64,000 nucleotides of DNA from Shimia sp022448905 (GTDB taxonomy: Bacteria; Pseudomonadota; Alphaproteobacteria; Rhodobacterales; Rhodobacteraceae). Shown in pieces: positions 56,867 to 64,000 of the stretch. The notes beneath the pieces are model-generated. The model was not told the DNA's origin. It saw nothing but the letters and a program-made list of their open reading frames with translations, and did not search any database. The translations under genes and the position numbers were made by a program. The DNA is taken from positions 930,001 to 994,000 of the forward strand of contig NZ_CP138953.1 of the NCBI RefSeq assembly GCF_047126315.1, read 5' to 3'. Within the stretch, counting starts at the first letter, position 1, and each line of letters begins with the position of its first letter.

Positions 56867-57718
56867 ATGAAGTTTATGGATGCGCTGTCGGCCAAGGTGG
56901 CGGCGAAAAACGCGCGGGTGGTGTTCCCCGAACACAAAGAGCCGCGCACAGCCGAAGCCATGCGGGCGCTGGATCGGGATGGTCTGTGTCGGCCTATGAC
57001 GCTTGGTGACAACACCGACCGCTACGTACAGGCGCTGATCGAGACGCGCGGTATGAAAGAGCGGATCGCCCGACGTCTTGTGGAGAAGCCGCTCTATCGG
57101 GCGGCGGCCATGGTTGCGGCCGGTGAGGCCGACGCGATGACTGCGGGTGCTGAAGCGCCAACGCGGCGTGTGATCGAAGCGGCCTCCATGTCGATTGGCT
57201 TGGCCGATGGGGTGAGCGTGCCGTCGAGTTTTTTCTTGATGAATTTCCCGGATGGCCGGTCGTTGGTCTTTGCCGACTGCGGTTTGACGGTGGACCCTGA
57301 TGCCGAAGGATTGGCGGCGATTGCCACAGCCTCGGCGCGCAGCGGAGAAGCCTTGCTGGGTGAGGCGCGGGTGGCGTTGTTGTCGTTTTCCACCGGCACC
57401 AGCGGAGCGGGTGCCGGTGTTGACAAAGTGCGCGAGGCGGCCGAGTTGAGCGGTTTCACGGGGCCGGTGCAAGGTGACGCCGCGCTGATCCCCGACGTGG
57501 CCGCGCGTAAGGGCGCGGGGACCGGCGACGCAAATGTGCTGGTGTTCCCGAATCTGGATGCGGGCAATATCGCTTACAAATTGGCGGTTGCATTGGGAGG
57601 TGCGCAAGCCTTGGGGCCAATCCTGCAAGGGTTCAAAAAGCCGGTGTGCGACCTTAGCCGTGGGGCAAGCGCGCAGGATATTGTGGCCGCGACCGTTGTG
57701 ACGCTGGCGCTGGATTGA
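56867..57718 (+). CDS. Short phosphate acetyl/butyryltransferase family protein
   Basis: A 283-residue protein, MKFMDALSAKVAAKNARVVF, with GGAGG upstream. It aligns with the C-terminal two-thirds of the Pta encoded at 57733-58776: GEADAMTAGAEAPTRRVIEA, SSFFLMNFPDGRSLVFADCG, LTVDPDAEGLAAIATASARS, VLVFPNLDAGNIAYKLAVAL and GPILQGFKKPVCDLSRGASA. It lacks about 40 residues between the N-terminal strand and the active-site region relative to its neighbour. It is divergent from citrate synthase with only 32 bp between start codons, and convergent with the other pta. It may be a second Pta or have another acyl-phosphate substrate. Confidence 0.85.
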   Translation: MKFMDALSAKVAAKNARVVFPEHKEPRTAEAMRALDRDGLCRPMTLGDNTDRYVQALIETRGMKERIARRLVEKPLYRAAAMVAAGEADAMTAGAEAPTRRVIEAASMSIGLADGVSVPSSFFLMNFPDGRSLVFADCGLTVDPDAEGLAAIATASARSGEALLGEARVALLSFSTGTSGAGAGVDKVREAAELSGFTGPVQGDAALIPDVAARKGAGTGDANVLVFPNLDAGNIAYKLAVALGGAQALGPILQGFKKPVCDLSRGASAQDIVAATVVTLALD

Positions 57719-57732
57719 TGTAGGCGCGGGGG

Positions 57733-58776
57733 TCATGCGGCCCCCTCCGGCGCCTTTTGGGTCTGATCCAATGCATCAGATTGGGCGACGGTGACGGCAA
57801 CCATGTGCAAAATATCCTCAGCGGAACATCCTCGGGACAAGTCATTGGCAGGTTTGGCCAGGCCTTGCAGCACCGGGCCAATGGCGGTTGCCCCACCAAC
57901 GCGCTGGGCGATTTTGTAGCCTAGGTTGCCGGCATTCAGGCTGGGGAAGACAAAGACGTTGGCTGCGCCGCCAAGCGCAGATTTCTCGGCTTTTGACGCG
58001 GCGACCTCAGGCACAAAGGCGGCGTCGAACTGAAGCTCTCCGTCGATAATGAGATCAGGATCGGCGACTTTGGCCAGATGCGTGGCCGCCACAACCTTGG
58101 ACACTTTGGGATGATCTGCGCTACCTGCCGTTGAGAAAGACAACATGGCGACGCGTGGCGTCTCGCCGGTGAGTGCCCGGTAAGACGCCGCCGAGGCACG
58201 AGCAATTTCGGCCATTTCATTTGCGTCAGGGTCCACAACAAGACCACAATCCGCAAAGATATGCGCGCCTTTTACGGTGTGGTGCTCCTTGCAGTAGAGC
58301 ATAAAAAAGAACGAGGAGACCATCGCCGCATCCGGCGCTTTGCCGATGATTTGTAGGGCAGTGCGGACTGTGTCGGACGTGGTTTCGGCGGCGCCGCCGA
58401 CGGTGCCGTGGGCGCGGCCGGTTTGCACCAGAAGGGCCGCATAGGTCAGTCTGTGACGGACTTGTGCGGAGGCTATTTCCGGTGTCATGCCTTTGTGGGC
58501 GCGCAAAGACACCAACGTTTCGCGGAATTCGTCAATCAGTGGGGAGGTGTTGGGGTCGTGGATCTCGATGTCGCCGGCAACTTCCTCAGGGGTCGTGCCG
58601 CAACTGGCGAGATTGTCTTCGATCTTTTGAGGGTCCCCCACCAGCAGCACGCGGGCCACTTTTTCTTTGCGGATCATGAGCGCAGCCTCAGCTACGCGGG
58701 GATCATCGCCCTCAGAAAGGGCGATGATTTTGTCAGAGCCGCTGGCGGCACCAAGTATCTGGCGGAGCGGCTTCAA
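57733..58776 (-). CDS. pta: Phosphate acetyltransferase of the taurine module
   Basis: A 347-residue protein starting MKPLRQILGAASGSDKIIAL. Family markers are AHGTVGGAAETTSDTVRTAL, MVSSFFFMLYCKEHHTVKGA, HIFADCGLVVDPDANEMAEI, VFVFPSLNAGNLGYKIAQRV and GPVLQGLAKPANDLSRGCSA. It converts acetyl phosphate from Xsc into acetyl-CoA. It begins 4 bp after the xsc stop, so the two are co-translated. The xsc-pta order is the standard arrangement in sulfonate degraders. Confidence 0.95.
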   Translation of the reverse strand: MKPLRQILGAASGSDKIIALSEGDDPRVAEAALMIRKEKVARVLLVGDPQKIEDNLASCGTTPEEVAGDIEIHDPNTSPLIDEFRETLVSLRAHKGMTPEIASAQVRHRLTYAALLVQTGRAHGTVGGAAETTSDTVRTALQIIGKAPDAAMVSSFFFMLYCKEHHTVKGAHIFADCGLVVDPDANEMAEIARASAASYRALTGETPRVAMLSFSTAGSADHPKVSKVVAATHLAKVADPDLIIDGELQFDAAFVPEVAASKAEKSALGGAANVFVFPSLNAGNLGYKIAQRVGGATAIGPVLQGLAKPANDLSRGCSAEDILHMVAVTVAQSDALDQTQKAPEGAA

Positions 58777-58780
58777 GGGG

Positions 58781-60562
58781 TCAGCTTCCGGTCTGTTTGA
58801 CCATGTCAGCCGCGTCGATACCGGCCACGGAAACAGGCTTTTTCATCGCGTCGCGGCGGAAGGGTTCACCCAGTTCCTGGTTGATCATGGCTTCGATCAG
58901 CGTTGTCTTGCCGTGGTTCATCTGATCGTCGATGGCTTTGTTCAACGCGGCGGTCAGCTCGTCCATGGTGCGGGCCACAACACCTTGCAAGCCACAGGCT
59001 TGCGCGATGCCAGCATAGGACACTTGGGTGTCCAGTTCGGTGCCCACAAAGTTGTCGTCAAACCACAGGGTGGAGTTCCGTTTTTCAGCGCCCCACTGGT
59101 AGTTGCGGAAGACGATTTGGGTCACTGCAGGCCATTCGCCGCGGCCGATGGCGGTCAGCTCGTTGACCGCGATGCCAAAGGCGCCGTCACCGGCAAAGCC
59201 GCAGACCGGCACATCCGGCTGGCCGATTTTGGCGCCCACGATGGCAGGCAGGCCGTAGCCGCAGGGGCCAAACAGGCCGGGGGCGAGGTATTTGCGGCCT
59301 TCCTCAAAGGAGGGGTAGGCGTTGCCGATGGCGCAGTTGTTGCCGATGTCGGAGCTGATGATGGCTTCGCGCGGCAGAGCGGATTGGATCGCGCGCCAGG
59401 CCATGCGTGGGGACATCCAGTCTGGTTTGTCGGCGCGGGCGCGCTCGTTCCAGGTTGTGCCCGGATCGTCATCTTCGTGGTCCATCGAGGACAGTTGCTG
59501 TGCCCAGGCGGATTTGGTTTTGGAAATGCGCGCTTTGCGCTCTTCGCGGCCTGCATCGCCTGCGGTGTCGGAGAGTTGCTCCAGAATGCCATTGGCCACT
59601 TTGGCGGCGTCGCCAACGATGCCCACTTCGACTTTCTTGGTCAGGCCGATGCGGTTGGGGTTGATGTCGACCTGAATGATTTTTGCGTCTGCTGGCCAAT
59701 ACTCCATGCCGTAGCCGGGCAGGGTGGAGAATGGGTTCAGGCGGGTGCCAAGGGCCAGAACAACGTCAGCCTCTTTGATGAGTTCCATGCCCGCTTTGGA
59801 GCCGTTGTAGCCCAGTGGGCCTGCAAACAGTGGGTGGTTGCCGGGGAAGGCGTCGTTGTGCTGATAGCCCACGCACACAGGCGCATCGAGGCGTTCGGCC
59901 AGCGCGATGGACGCTGGGATGCCACCTTCAGACAGGACCGTGCCGGCACCGTTGAGGATCACCGGGTTCTTAGCTTCAGACAGCAGTTTGGCCGCGTCTG
60001 CCACAGAAGACGTGCCGCCGGAGGAAGCCTCAAATTCGATGGGATCGGGCAGGTCGATGTCGATCACCTGAGTCCACATGTCCCGTGGGATGTTGAGCTG
60101 TGCCGGGCCACAGAGGCGCTTGGCTTGGGCAATCACACGGGTGAGGACTTCCGCAACACGGGACGGGTCGCGGACCTCTTCCTGATAGGCCACCATGTCT
60201 TTGAACAGCGCCATCTGCTCAACTTCCTGAAAACCACCCTGACCGATGGTCTTATTGGCGGCCTGTGGGGTCACCAGCAGCAGCGGCGTGTGGTTCCAGT
60301 AGGCGGTTTTCACGGCGGTCACGAAGTTGGTGATGCCGGGGCCGTTTTGCGCGATCATCATCGACATTTTGCCGGTGGCGCGGGTGTAGCCGTCGCTCAT
60401 CATGCCAGCGGAGCCTTCGTGGGCGCAGTCCCAGAACATGATGCCCGCTTTGGGGAAGAGATCTGAGATTGGCATCATGGCGGAGCCAATGATTCCAAAG
60501 GCATGCTCGATGCCGTGGCGCTGAAGCACTTTCACAAAGGCTTCTTCGGTGGTCATTTTCAT
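58781..60562 (-). CDS. xsc: Sulfoacetaldehyde acetyltransferase
   Basis: A 593-residue thiamine-diphosphate enzyme starting MKMTTEEAFVKVLQRHGIEH. The PYR-domain glutamate is in FWDCAHEGSAGMMSDGYTRA, and PGITNFVTAVKTAYWNHTPL follows. The ThDP/Mg motif in the C-terminal domain is CGFAGDGAFGIAVNELTAIG with FRNYQWGAEKRNSTLWFDDN. AHEGSAGMMSDGYTRATGKM and the KRNSTLWFDDNF block are specific to Xsc rather than acetolactate synthase. It cleaves sulfoacetaldehyde with phosphate to acetyl phosphate and sulfite. It follows tauR by 114 bp and is first in the xsc-pta pair. Confidence 0.97.
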   Translation of the reverse strand: MKMTTEEAFVKVLQRHGIEHAFGIIGSAMMPISDLFPKAGIMFWDCAHEGSAGMMSDGYTRATGKMSMMIAQNGPGITNFVTAVKTAYWNHTPLLLVTPQAANKTIGQGGFQEVEQMALFKDMVAYQEEVRDPSRVAEVLTRVIAQAKRLCGPAQLNIPRDMWTQVIDIDLPDPIEFEASSGGTSSVADAAKLLSEAKNPVILNGAGTVLSEGGIPASIALAERLDAPVCVGYQHNDAFPGNHPLFAGPLGYNGSKAGMELIKEADVVLALGTRLNPFSTLPGYGMEYWPADAKIIQVDINPNRIGLTKKVEVGIVGDAAKVANGILEQLSDTAGDAGREERKARISKTKSAWAQQLSSMDHEDDDPGTTWNERARADKPDWMSPRMAWRAIQSALPREAIISSDIGNNCAIGNAYPSFEEGRKYLAPGLFGPCGYGLPAIVGAKIGQPDVPVCGFAGDGAFGIAVNELTAIGRGEWPAVTQIVFRNYQWGAEKRNSTLWFDDNFVGTELDTQVSYAGIAQACGLQGVVARTMDELTAALNKAIDDQMNHGKTTLIEAMINQELGEPFRRDAMKKPVSVAGIDAADMVKQTGS

Positions 60563-60676
60563 GAGGCAAACTCCATGCTGCGCCCGACTCTTTCGGTGGG
60601 CGTTCCTTTTGCATGGAAAGTACGAACTGCGGCAATTTGGCGTTAGGGCCAGATGGGGTGCCCGGATGTGTCCAGA

Positions 60677-62137
60677 TCAGCCAGAGCCAAGCGCGCGGGC
60701 GATCCGGGCCACGCCCTCGGGGATGCGTTCGGAGGGAATGGAGGAATAGCCGAGGCGGTAGAAGTTCTTTGGTGGGGTTTCGCCGGTGAAAAACGAATGA
60801 CCTGGTTCGATGAGGACACCTTCGGATTTGAGGATTTCTGCCAAGATTTCAGTGTCGACGTCGGGGTTGGCCTGCATCCAAAAAGATGAGCCGCCAAAGG
60901 CGCCTTTGCCCGCAACGGTCAGGCCTGATTGATCAATGGCGTCCTGCATGACGGCGCGGCGGGCTTTGAGGGCCTCGCGGATGCGGCGGATGAGGGCATC
61001 GTAGTGGCCAAGGGATAGGAAATACGCGGCAGTGCGTTGGATGTGGCCGGGAGGATGACGAATGACGGAGGCACGCAGGGCGCGGGCTTCTCGGATGAAG
61101 GCTTCGGAGCCGACCAGATATCCAAGACGCAGGCCAGGAAACAGCGACTTGGAGAAGCTTCCCACATAAATCACACGGCCTTCGGTATCGAGTGATTTCA
61201 AGGCCGGGGAGGGGGCGTCAAGGAAGGACATTTCAAATTCGTAGTCATCTTCGACCACCAGCGCGTCGATGTCGCGGGCACGCTCCAGCAAGGCGTGGCG
61301 GCGGGCCATCGGCATGGTGGCGGTGGTTGGGCATTGATGGCTGGGGGTGGTGAAAATCACGTCCGCTTCAGAGGGGATCAGGTCGGGGTTGAGGCCGTCG
61401 CGGTCTACGTTGATGGCGTCCACATGGCAGCGCGATTGGTTCAGAATGTCGCGCAGGGCGTGGTAGCAGGGGTTTTCGATTGCGGCCATGCGGCGCTGGG
61501 TCAGCAGCACCTGCGCAGCAATCCAGAGCGCGTTTTGGGCACCCAAGGTGATCAGGATTTCTTCAGGGCGGGCGATGATGCCACGACGGGGTAGCGTGTT
61601 GCGGGCGATGAATTCGACCAACTCGGGGTCGTCCTGATCATAGTAATCCGAAGTGAGCGCGGTGAAGTCTTTTTGGCCCAAAGCCTGCAAAGCACAGAGC
61701 CGCCAGTTGGCGTGATCAAAAAGACTGGGATCGGTTTGTCCGTAAACAAAAGGGTAGCGGTAGTTGGCCCAGTCTTTGGGTTTGTCCGGAGTGTCACCGC
61801 CGGTGAAGCGACGCCCCAAAGCGCGGGTCCAATCGATGCGGTCTTCGCGTGGTTTAGGTGGATCAAAAGATGGGGGAACCGGGGCGTTTTCGCTGACGTA
61901 GTAGCCGGATCGGCCACGTGAAGTCAGGTAGTCGTTGGCCAGAAGCTCGGTGTAGGCGAGGGTGACAGTGATGCGTGACACGCCGAGGTGGGTGGCGAGT
62001 TTGCGCGAGGACGGGAGTTTTTCGCCGCGACGGAAGCGGCCGGACAGGATGCCCTCTGCGATCAATTGCTGGATTTGCGCCTGAAGTGTGCCCTGAAAGC
62101 CGGGCGCGAGGAAGAAGGTTTCGACAGATATGGCCAT
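60677..62137 (-). CDS. tauR: TauR, MocR/GntR-type regulator of taurine genes
   Basis: A 486-residue protein starting MAISVETFFLAPGFQGTLQA. The N-terminal GntR winged helix is QIQQLIAEGILSGRFRRGEK, LPSSRKLATHLGVSRITVTL. The remainder is an aminotransferase-like domain: LITLGAQNALWIAAQVLLTQ, VVEDDYEFEMSFL and YVGSFSKSLFPGLRLGYLVG with the pyridoxal-binding lysine. TauR activates taurine genes in Rhodobacter capsulatus. Here it is flanked by xsc downstream and a GNAT gene upstream, and two CTGGACTT direct repeats lie 16-45 bp upstream of its start. MocR proteins bind such direct repeats. Confidence 0.93.
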   Translation of the reverse strand: MAISVETFFLAPGFQGTLQAQIQQLIAEGILSGRFRRGEKLPSSRKLATHLGVSRITVTLAYTELLANDYLTSRGRSGYYVSENAPVPPSFDPPKPREDRIDWTRALGRRFTGGDTPDKPKDWANYRYPFVYGQTDPSLFDHANWRLCALQALGQKDFTALTSDYYDQDDPELVEFIARNTLPRRGIIARPEEILITLGAQNALWIAAQVLLTQRRMAAIENPCYHALRDILNQSRCHVDAINVDRDGLNPDLIPSEADVIFTTPSHQCPTTATMPMARRHALLERARDIDALVVEDDYEFEMSFLDAPSPALKSLDTEGRVIYVGSFSKSLFPGLRLGYLVGSEAFIREARALRASVIRHPPGHIQRTAAYFLSLGHYDALIRRIREALKARRAVMQDAIDQSGLTVAGKGAFGGSSFWMQANPDVDTEILAEILKSEGVLIEPGHSFFTGETPPKNFYRLGYSSIPSERIPEGVARIARALGSG

Positions 62138-62152
62138 GGGCGGGAGGCTATA

Positions 62153-62182
62153 CTGGACTTATCGCGCTGGCAAACTGGACTT
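62153..62182 (+). promoter_or_regulatory. Candidate TauR operator, paired CTGGACTT direct repeats
   Basis: CTGGACTT occurs at 62153-62160 (followed by A) and at 62175-62182 (followed by T). The repeats are 22 bp apart, two helical turns on the same face. As I recall, the R. capsulatus TauR site consists of CTGGACTTAA-like direct repeats. They fill the 45-bp gap between tauR and the stop of the GNAT gene. Confidence 0.75.
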
Positions 62183-62767
62183 TCACGCTTGTGCCATGCG
62201 TGCCAGCTTGTGCTTAAGATTTGCGCGCACGGCGGGCCATTCGTGTTGGCAGATCGAATAGACCGCGGTGTCGCGCAATGTGTCGTTGGCCATGATCATG
62301 TGATTGCGCAGAACGCCATCGAATTTCTCGCCAAGACGTTCGATCGCGCGGCGTGATTGTTGGTTTAGAAAATGGGTGCGGAATTCTACGGCAATGCAGT
62401 CCAATTCTTCAAAGGCGTGACGCAGCATCAGCAGTTTGCATTCGGTGTTCATTGGGCTGCGTTGGGCCGCCGCGCGATACCATATGGACCCGATTTCCAC
62501 CCGCCGGTTGGCTGCGTCGGCGTTCATAAAGGTGGTCATGCCAACGGCTTTGCCTGTTGGGTCGAGGATGGCAAAAGGCGTTATGCCTGAGGTCGCATTC
62601 CGCGCGTCGATGTTGGCCGGCACCTCTTCGGGTGTTGGCACCATGGTGTACCACAGGGAGGAAAGATCCCCGTCTGCGGAGGCTTCGGCCAAATCACTCG
62701 CGTGGTCCTGTGACAGAGGCGCCAATGACACATGGGTGCCGGTCAATGTGATGGGGGCAGGCCACAT
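62183..62767 (-). CDS. GNAT family N-acetyltransferase inserted in the taurine module
   Basis: A 194-residue protein starting MWPAPITLTGTHVSLAPLSQ; AAAGGAAAA precedes the ATG at 62767. RRVEIGSIWYRAAAQRSPMN, TECKLLMLRHAFEELDCIAV and FLNQQSRRAIERLGEKFDGV, then LRNHMIM, are typical of the RimJ/RimL branch. It lies between tpa and tauR on the same strand. It could acetylate taurine, a related amine or an unrelated target; nothing in the sequence decides. Its stop codon touches the second TauR repeat. Confidence 0.87.
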   Translation of the reverse strand: MWPAPITLTGTHVSLAPLSQDHASDLAEASADGDLSSLWYTMVPTPEEVPANIDARNATSGITPFAILDPTGKAVGMTTFMNADAANRRVEIGSIWYRAAAQRSPMNTECKLLMLRHAFEELDCIAVEFRTHFLNQQSRRAIERLGEKFDGVLRNHMIMANDTLRDTAVYSICQHEWPAVRANLKHKLARMAQA

Positions 62768-62790
62768 GGGTTTTCCTTTCACAGACACAA

Positions 62791-62847
62791 GCGCCACCTG
62801 CCCCGAGGGGCAAGCGGCGCGGGGTGACGGGGGAGGATGCCGTCACC
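62791..62847 (-). terminator. Two consecutive hairpins downstream of tpa
   Basis: GGTGACGG/CCGTCACC (62823-62830 and 62840-62847) is a perfect 8-bp stem. GCGCC-N4-GCCCC-GA-GGGGC-N4-GGCGC (62791-62820) is a second strong stem. Both lie between the tpa stop and the GNAT start. Neither has a T-run, so partial attenuation or mRNA-end protection is as likely as full termination. Confidence 0.55.
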
Positions 62848-62864
62848 GGACGTTGCAGTTCTGT

Positions 62865-64000
62865 TTAGCCAAACACTTTGGTCAGGGCGTTATCGACAGC
62901 CGTGGTGATGGCGTCGATGTCGTCTGCCGTGGCGATCAGGGCCGGGGAGAAGGCAATCACGTTGTTGCGGCCCGGCACGGAGCGGTTGGCTGCACCGATG
63001 ATCACGCCTTGCGCGCCACAGTCGGCGACCACGGCGGCGATGTCGGCTTCGTCCACAGGCTCCTTGGTCTCGCGATCTTTCACAAGCTCACAGCCAAGGA
63101 ACAGGCCTTTGCCGCGCACGTCGCCAATGACTTCGTGTCTCTCCATCAGAGCCTGCAGGTTGGCCATCATGCGCTCGCCCATGGCGGTGCAGTTTTCCAG
63201 CAGGCCTTCTTCTTCGATGATCGCCATGTTTTCCAGCGCGGCCGCAGGGCCAGCGGTACATCCGCCGAAGGTGGAGATGTCCCGGAAGTGGTCCAGCTTG
63301 TCGGACGCGTCGGATTTAAACAGGTCAAAGACCTCTTCGGTGGTGACCATGCAGGCGATGGCGGCATAACCGGAGGCCACGCCTTTGGCCATGGTCACGA
63401 AGTCCGGCTTGATGCCGTAGTGCTGATAGCCAAACCAATGAGTGCCGGTGCGGCCAATGCCACAGACCACTTCGTCGATGTGCAGCAGGATGTCATACTG
63501 TTTGCAGATTTCCTGCACCCGTTCCCAATAGCCTTCGGGTGGGGTGATGACGCCGCCACCTGCGGTCACAGGCTCAAGGCAGAGTGCGCCCACGGTGTCC
63601 GGGCCTTCCTTAAGGATGACCTCTTCGATCAGGTTGGCCGCAGCGATGCCGAACTCGCGCCCGGAGAGATGGCCGAGGCCAAGTTCGTCTTTGCGGTACT
63701 CCATACAGTGCGGCACGCGCACAAAACCCGGTGCAAAGGGGCCGTATTGCATGTTGCGTTCATCCTGACCGCCCGCGGACATCGCCGCCAATGTGGAGCC
63801 GTGGTAGTCGCGGTCGCGATAAAGGATTTTGTGTTTCTTGCCGCCGTATTTCTTATGCGCAATCTGACGGATCATCTTGAAGGCCTTCTCATTGGCCTCT
63901 GATCCGGAGTTGGTGAAATAGACTCGGCTCATGCCGGGCATTTTGTCGATCAGTTTCTCCGCATAAAGCGCGCCGGGTACGTTGCCCGCGGCATTGGCGA
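62865..64000 (-). CDS. tpa: Taurine:pyruvate aminotransferase, N-terminus cut by window edge
   Basis: 378 codons are visible and the frame is open to 64000. It is a class III pyridoxal-phosphate aminotransferase: VYFTNSGSEANEKAFKMIRQ, YRDRDYHGSTLAAMSAGGQD, LCLEPVTAGGGVITPPEGYW, DILLHIDEVVCGIGRTGTHW, PDFVTMAKGVASGYAAIACM (with the cofactor lysine) and ISTFGGCTAGPAAALENM. GSEANEKAFKMIRQIAHKKY and the taurine-gene context identify Tpa. It transfers the amino group of taurine to pyruvate, giving sulfoacetaldehyde and alanine. The start and promoter are outside the window. Confidence 0.95.
   Translation of the reverse strand, partial: ANAAGNVPGALYAEKLIDKMPGMSRVYFTNSGSEANEKAFKMIRQIAHKKYGGKKHKILYRDRDYHGSTLAAMSAGGQDERNMQYGPFAPGFVRVPHCMEYRKDELGLGHLSGREFGIAAANLIEEVILKEGPDTVGALCLEPVTAGGGVITPPEGYWERVQEICKQYDILLHIDEVVCGIGRTGTHWFGYQHYGIKPDFVTMAKGVASGYAAIACMVTTEEVFDLFKSDASDKLDHFRDISTFGGCTAGPAAALENMAIIEEEGLLENCTAMGERMMANLQALMERHEVIGDVRGKGLFLGCELVKDRETKEPVDEADIAAVVADCGAQGVIIGAANRSVPGRNNVIAFSPALIATADDIDAITTAVDNALTKVFG

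Noticed and set aside
58667..60466. A 599-codon plus-strand frame opposite xsc.
   Set aside because: xsc is unmistakable on the minus strand; the opposite frame shows no motifs and is explained by codon bias.

Overview
The window is chromosomal DNA of a marine-type alphaproteobacterium, most likely Rhodobacterales (Roseobacter group). This rests on the high G+C content, dense overlapping operons, a complete C2-sulfonate (taurine) module of the kind common in roseobacters, an alphaproteobacterial ROSE-type RNA thermometer, and many proteins that look like Rhodobacteraceae-conserved families. I see no rRNA, tRNA, CRISPR array, prophage or transposase. All functional calls come from reading motifs and remembering families; no search was run.

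Layout. 1-6563 (minus strand) holds a truncated trhO, a TSUP-family permease and a four-gene acyl-CoA catabolic operon (carboxyltransferase, biotin carboxylase, TIGR03084 protein, beta-keto acid cleavage enzyme). A divergent PaaX-like repressor gene (6697-7485) follows. 7573-12286 is an Mla/MCE lipid-transport operon. 12283-23338 is a mixed region with leuB, a LysR gene facing an SDR gene, an exonuclease-family gene, a TsoY-like membrane protein behind a perfect FNR box, and leuC/leuD interleaved with small unrelated ORFs. 23439-30874 has mscS, rsfS-rlmH, a DUF599 gene and glycolate oxidase glcDEF. 30964-40138 has two tandem secreted trypsin-like proteins, an hsp20 gene under a ROSE thermometer, an MFS exporter, a large phytase-like exported protein, hydrolases and creatinase.

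40336-49258 (plus strand) is the most interesting part. It is a run of mostly translationally coupled, poorly characterised genes: a long coiled-coil protein, an AAA ATPase, DUF6638, DUF1523, a 373-residue unknown and several small membrane proteins. It looks like a membrane-associated ATPase machine of unknown function.

49255-64000 is sulfonate metabolism. Tpa converts taurine to sulfoacetaldehyde. Xsc splits this to acetyl phosphate and sulfite, and Pta makes acetyl-CoA. TauR regulates the module, and a pair of CTGGACTT direct repeats upstream of tauR is its likely operator. A second operon carries citrate synthase, a TauE-type permease, a 32-residue coupled ORF, a YeiH-type exporter and SoeABC, a cytoplasm-facing sulfite dehydrogenase. 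Together these handle the acetyl-CoA and the sulfite released by Xsc. A second, shorter Pta homologue lies between the two operons.

Structure outside genes includes a 45-bp element present twice (26050-26094 and 50894-50938, 41 of 45 positions matching), a G-rich terminator-like repeat present twice, a 129-bp fold-back element inside the unknown cluster, and several regulatory palindromes.
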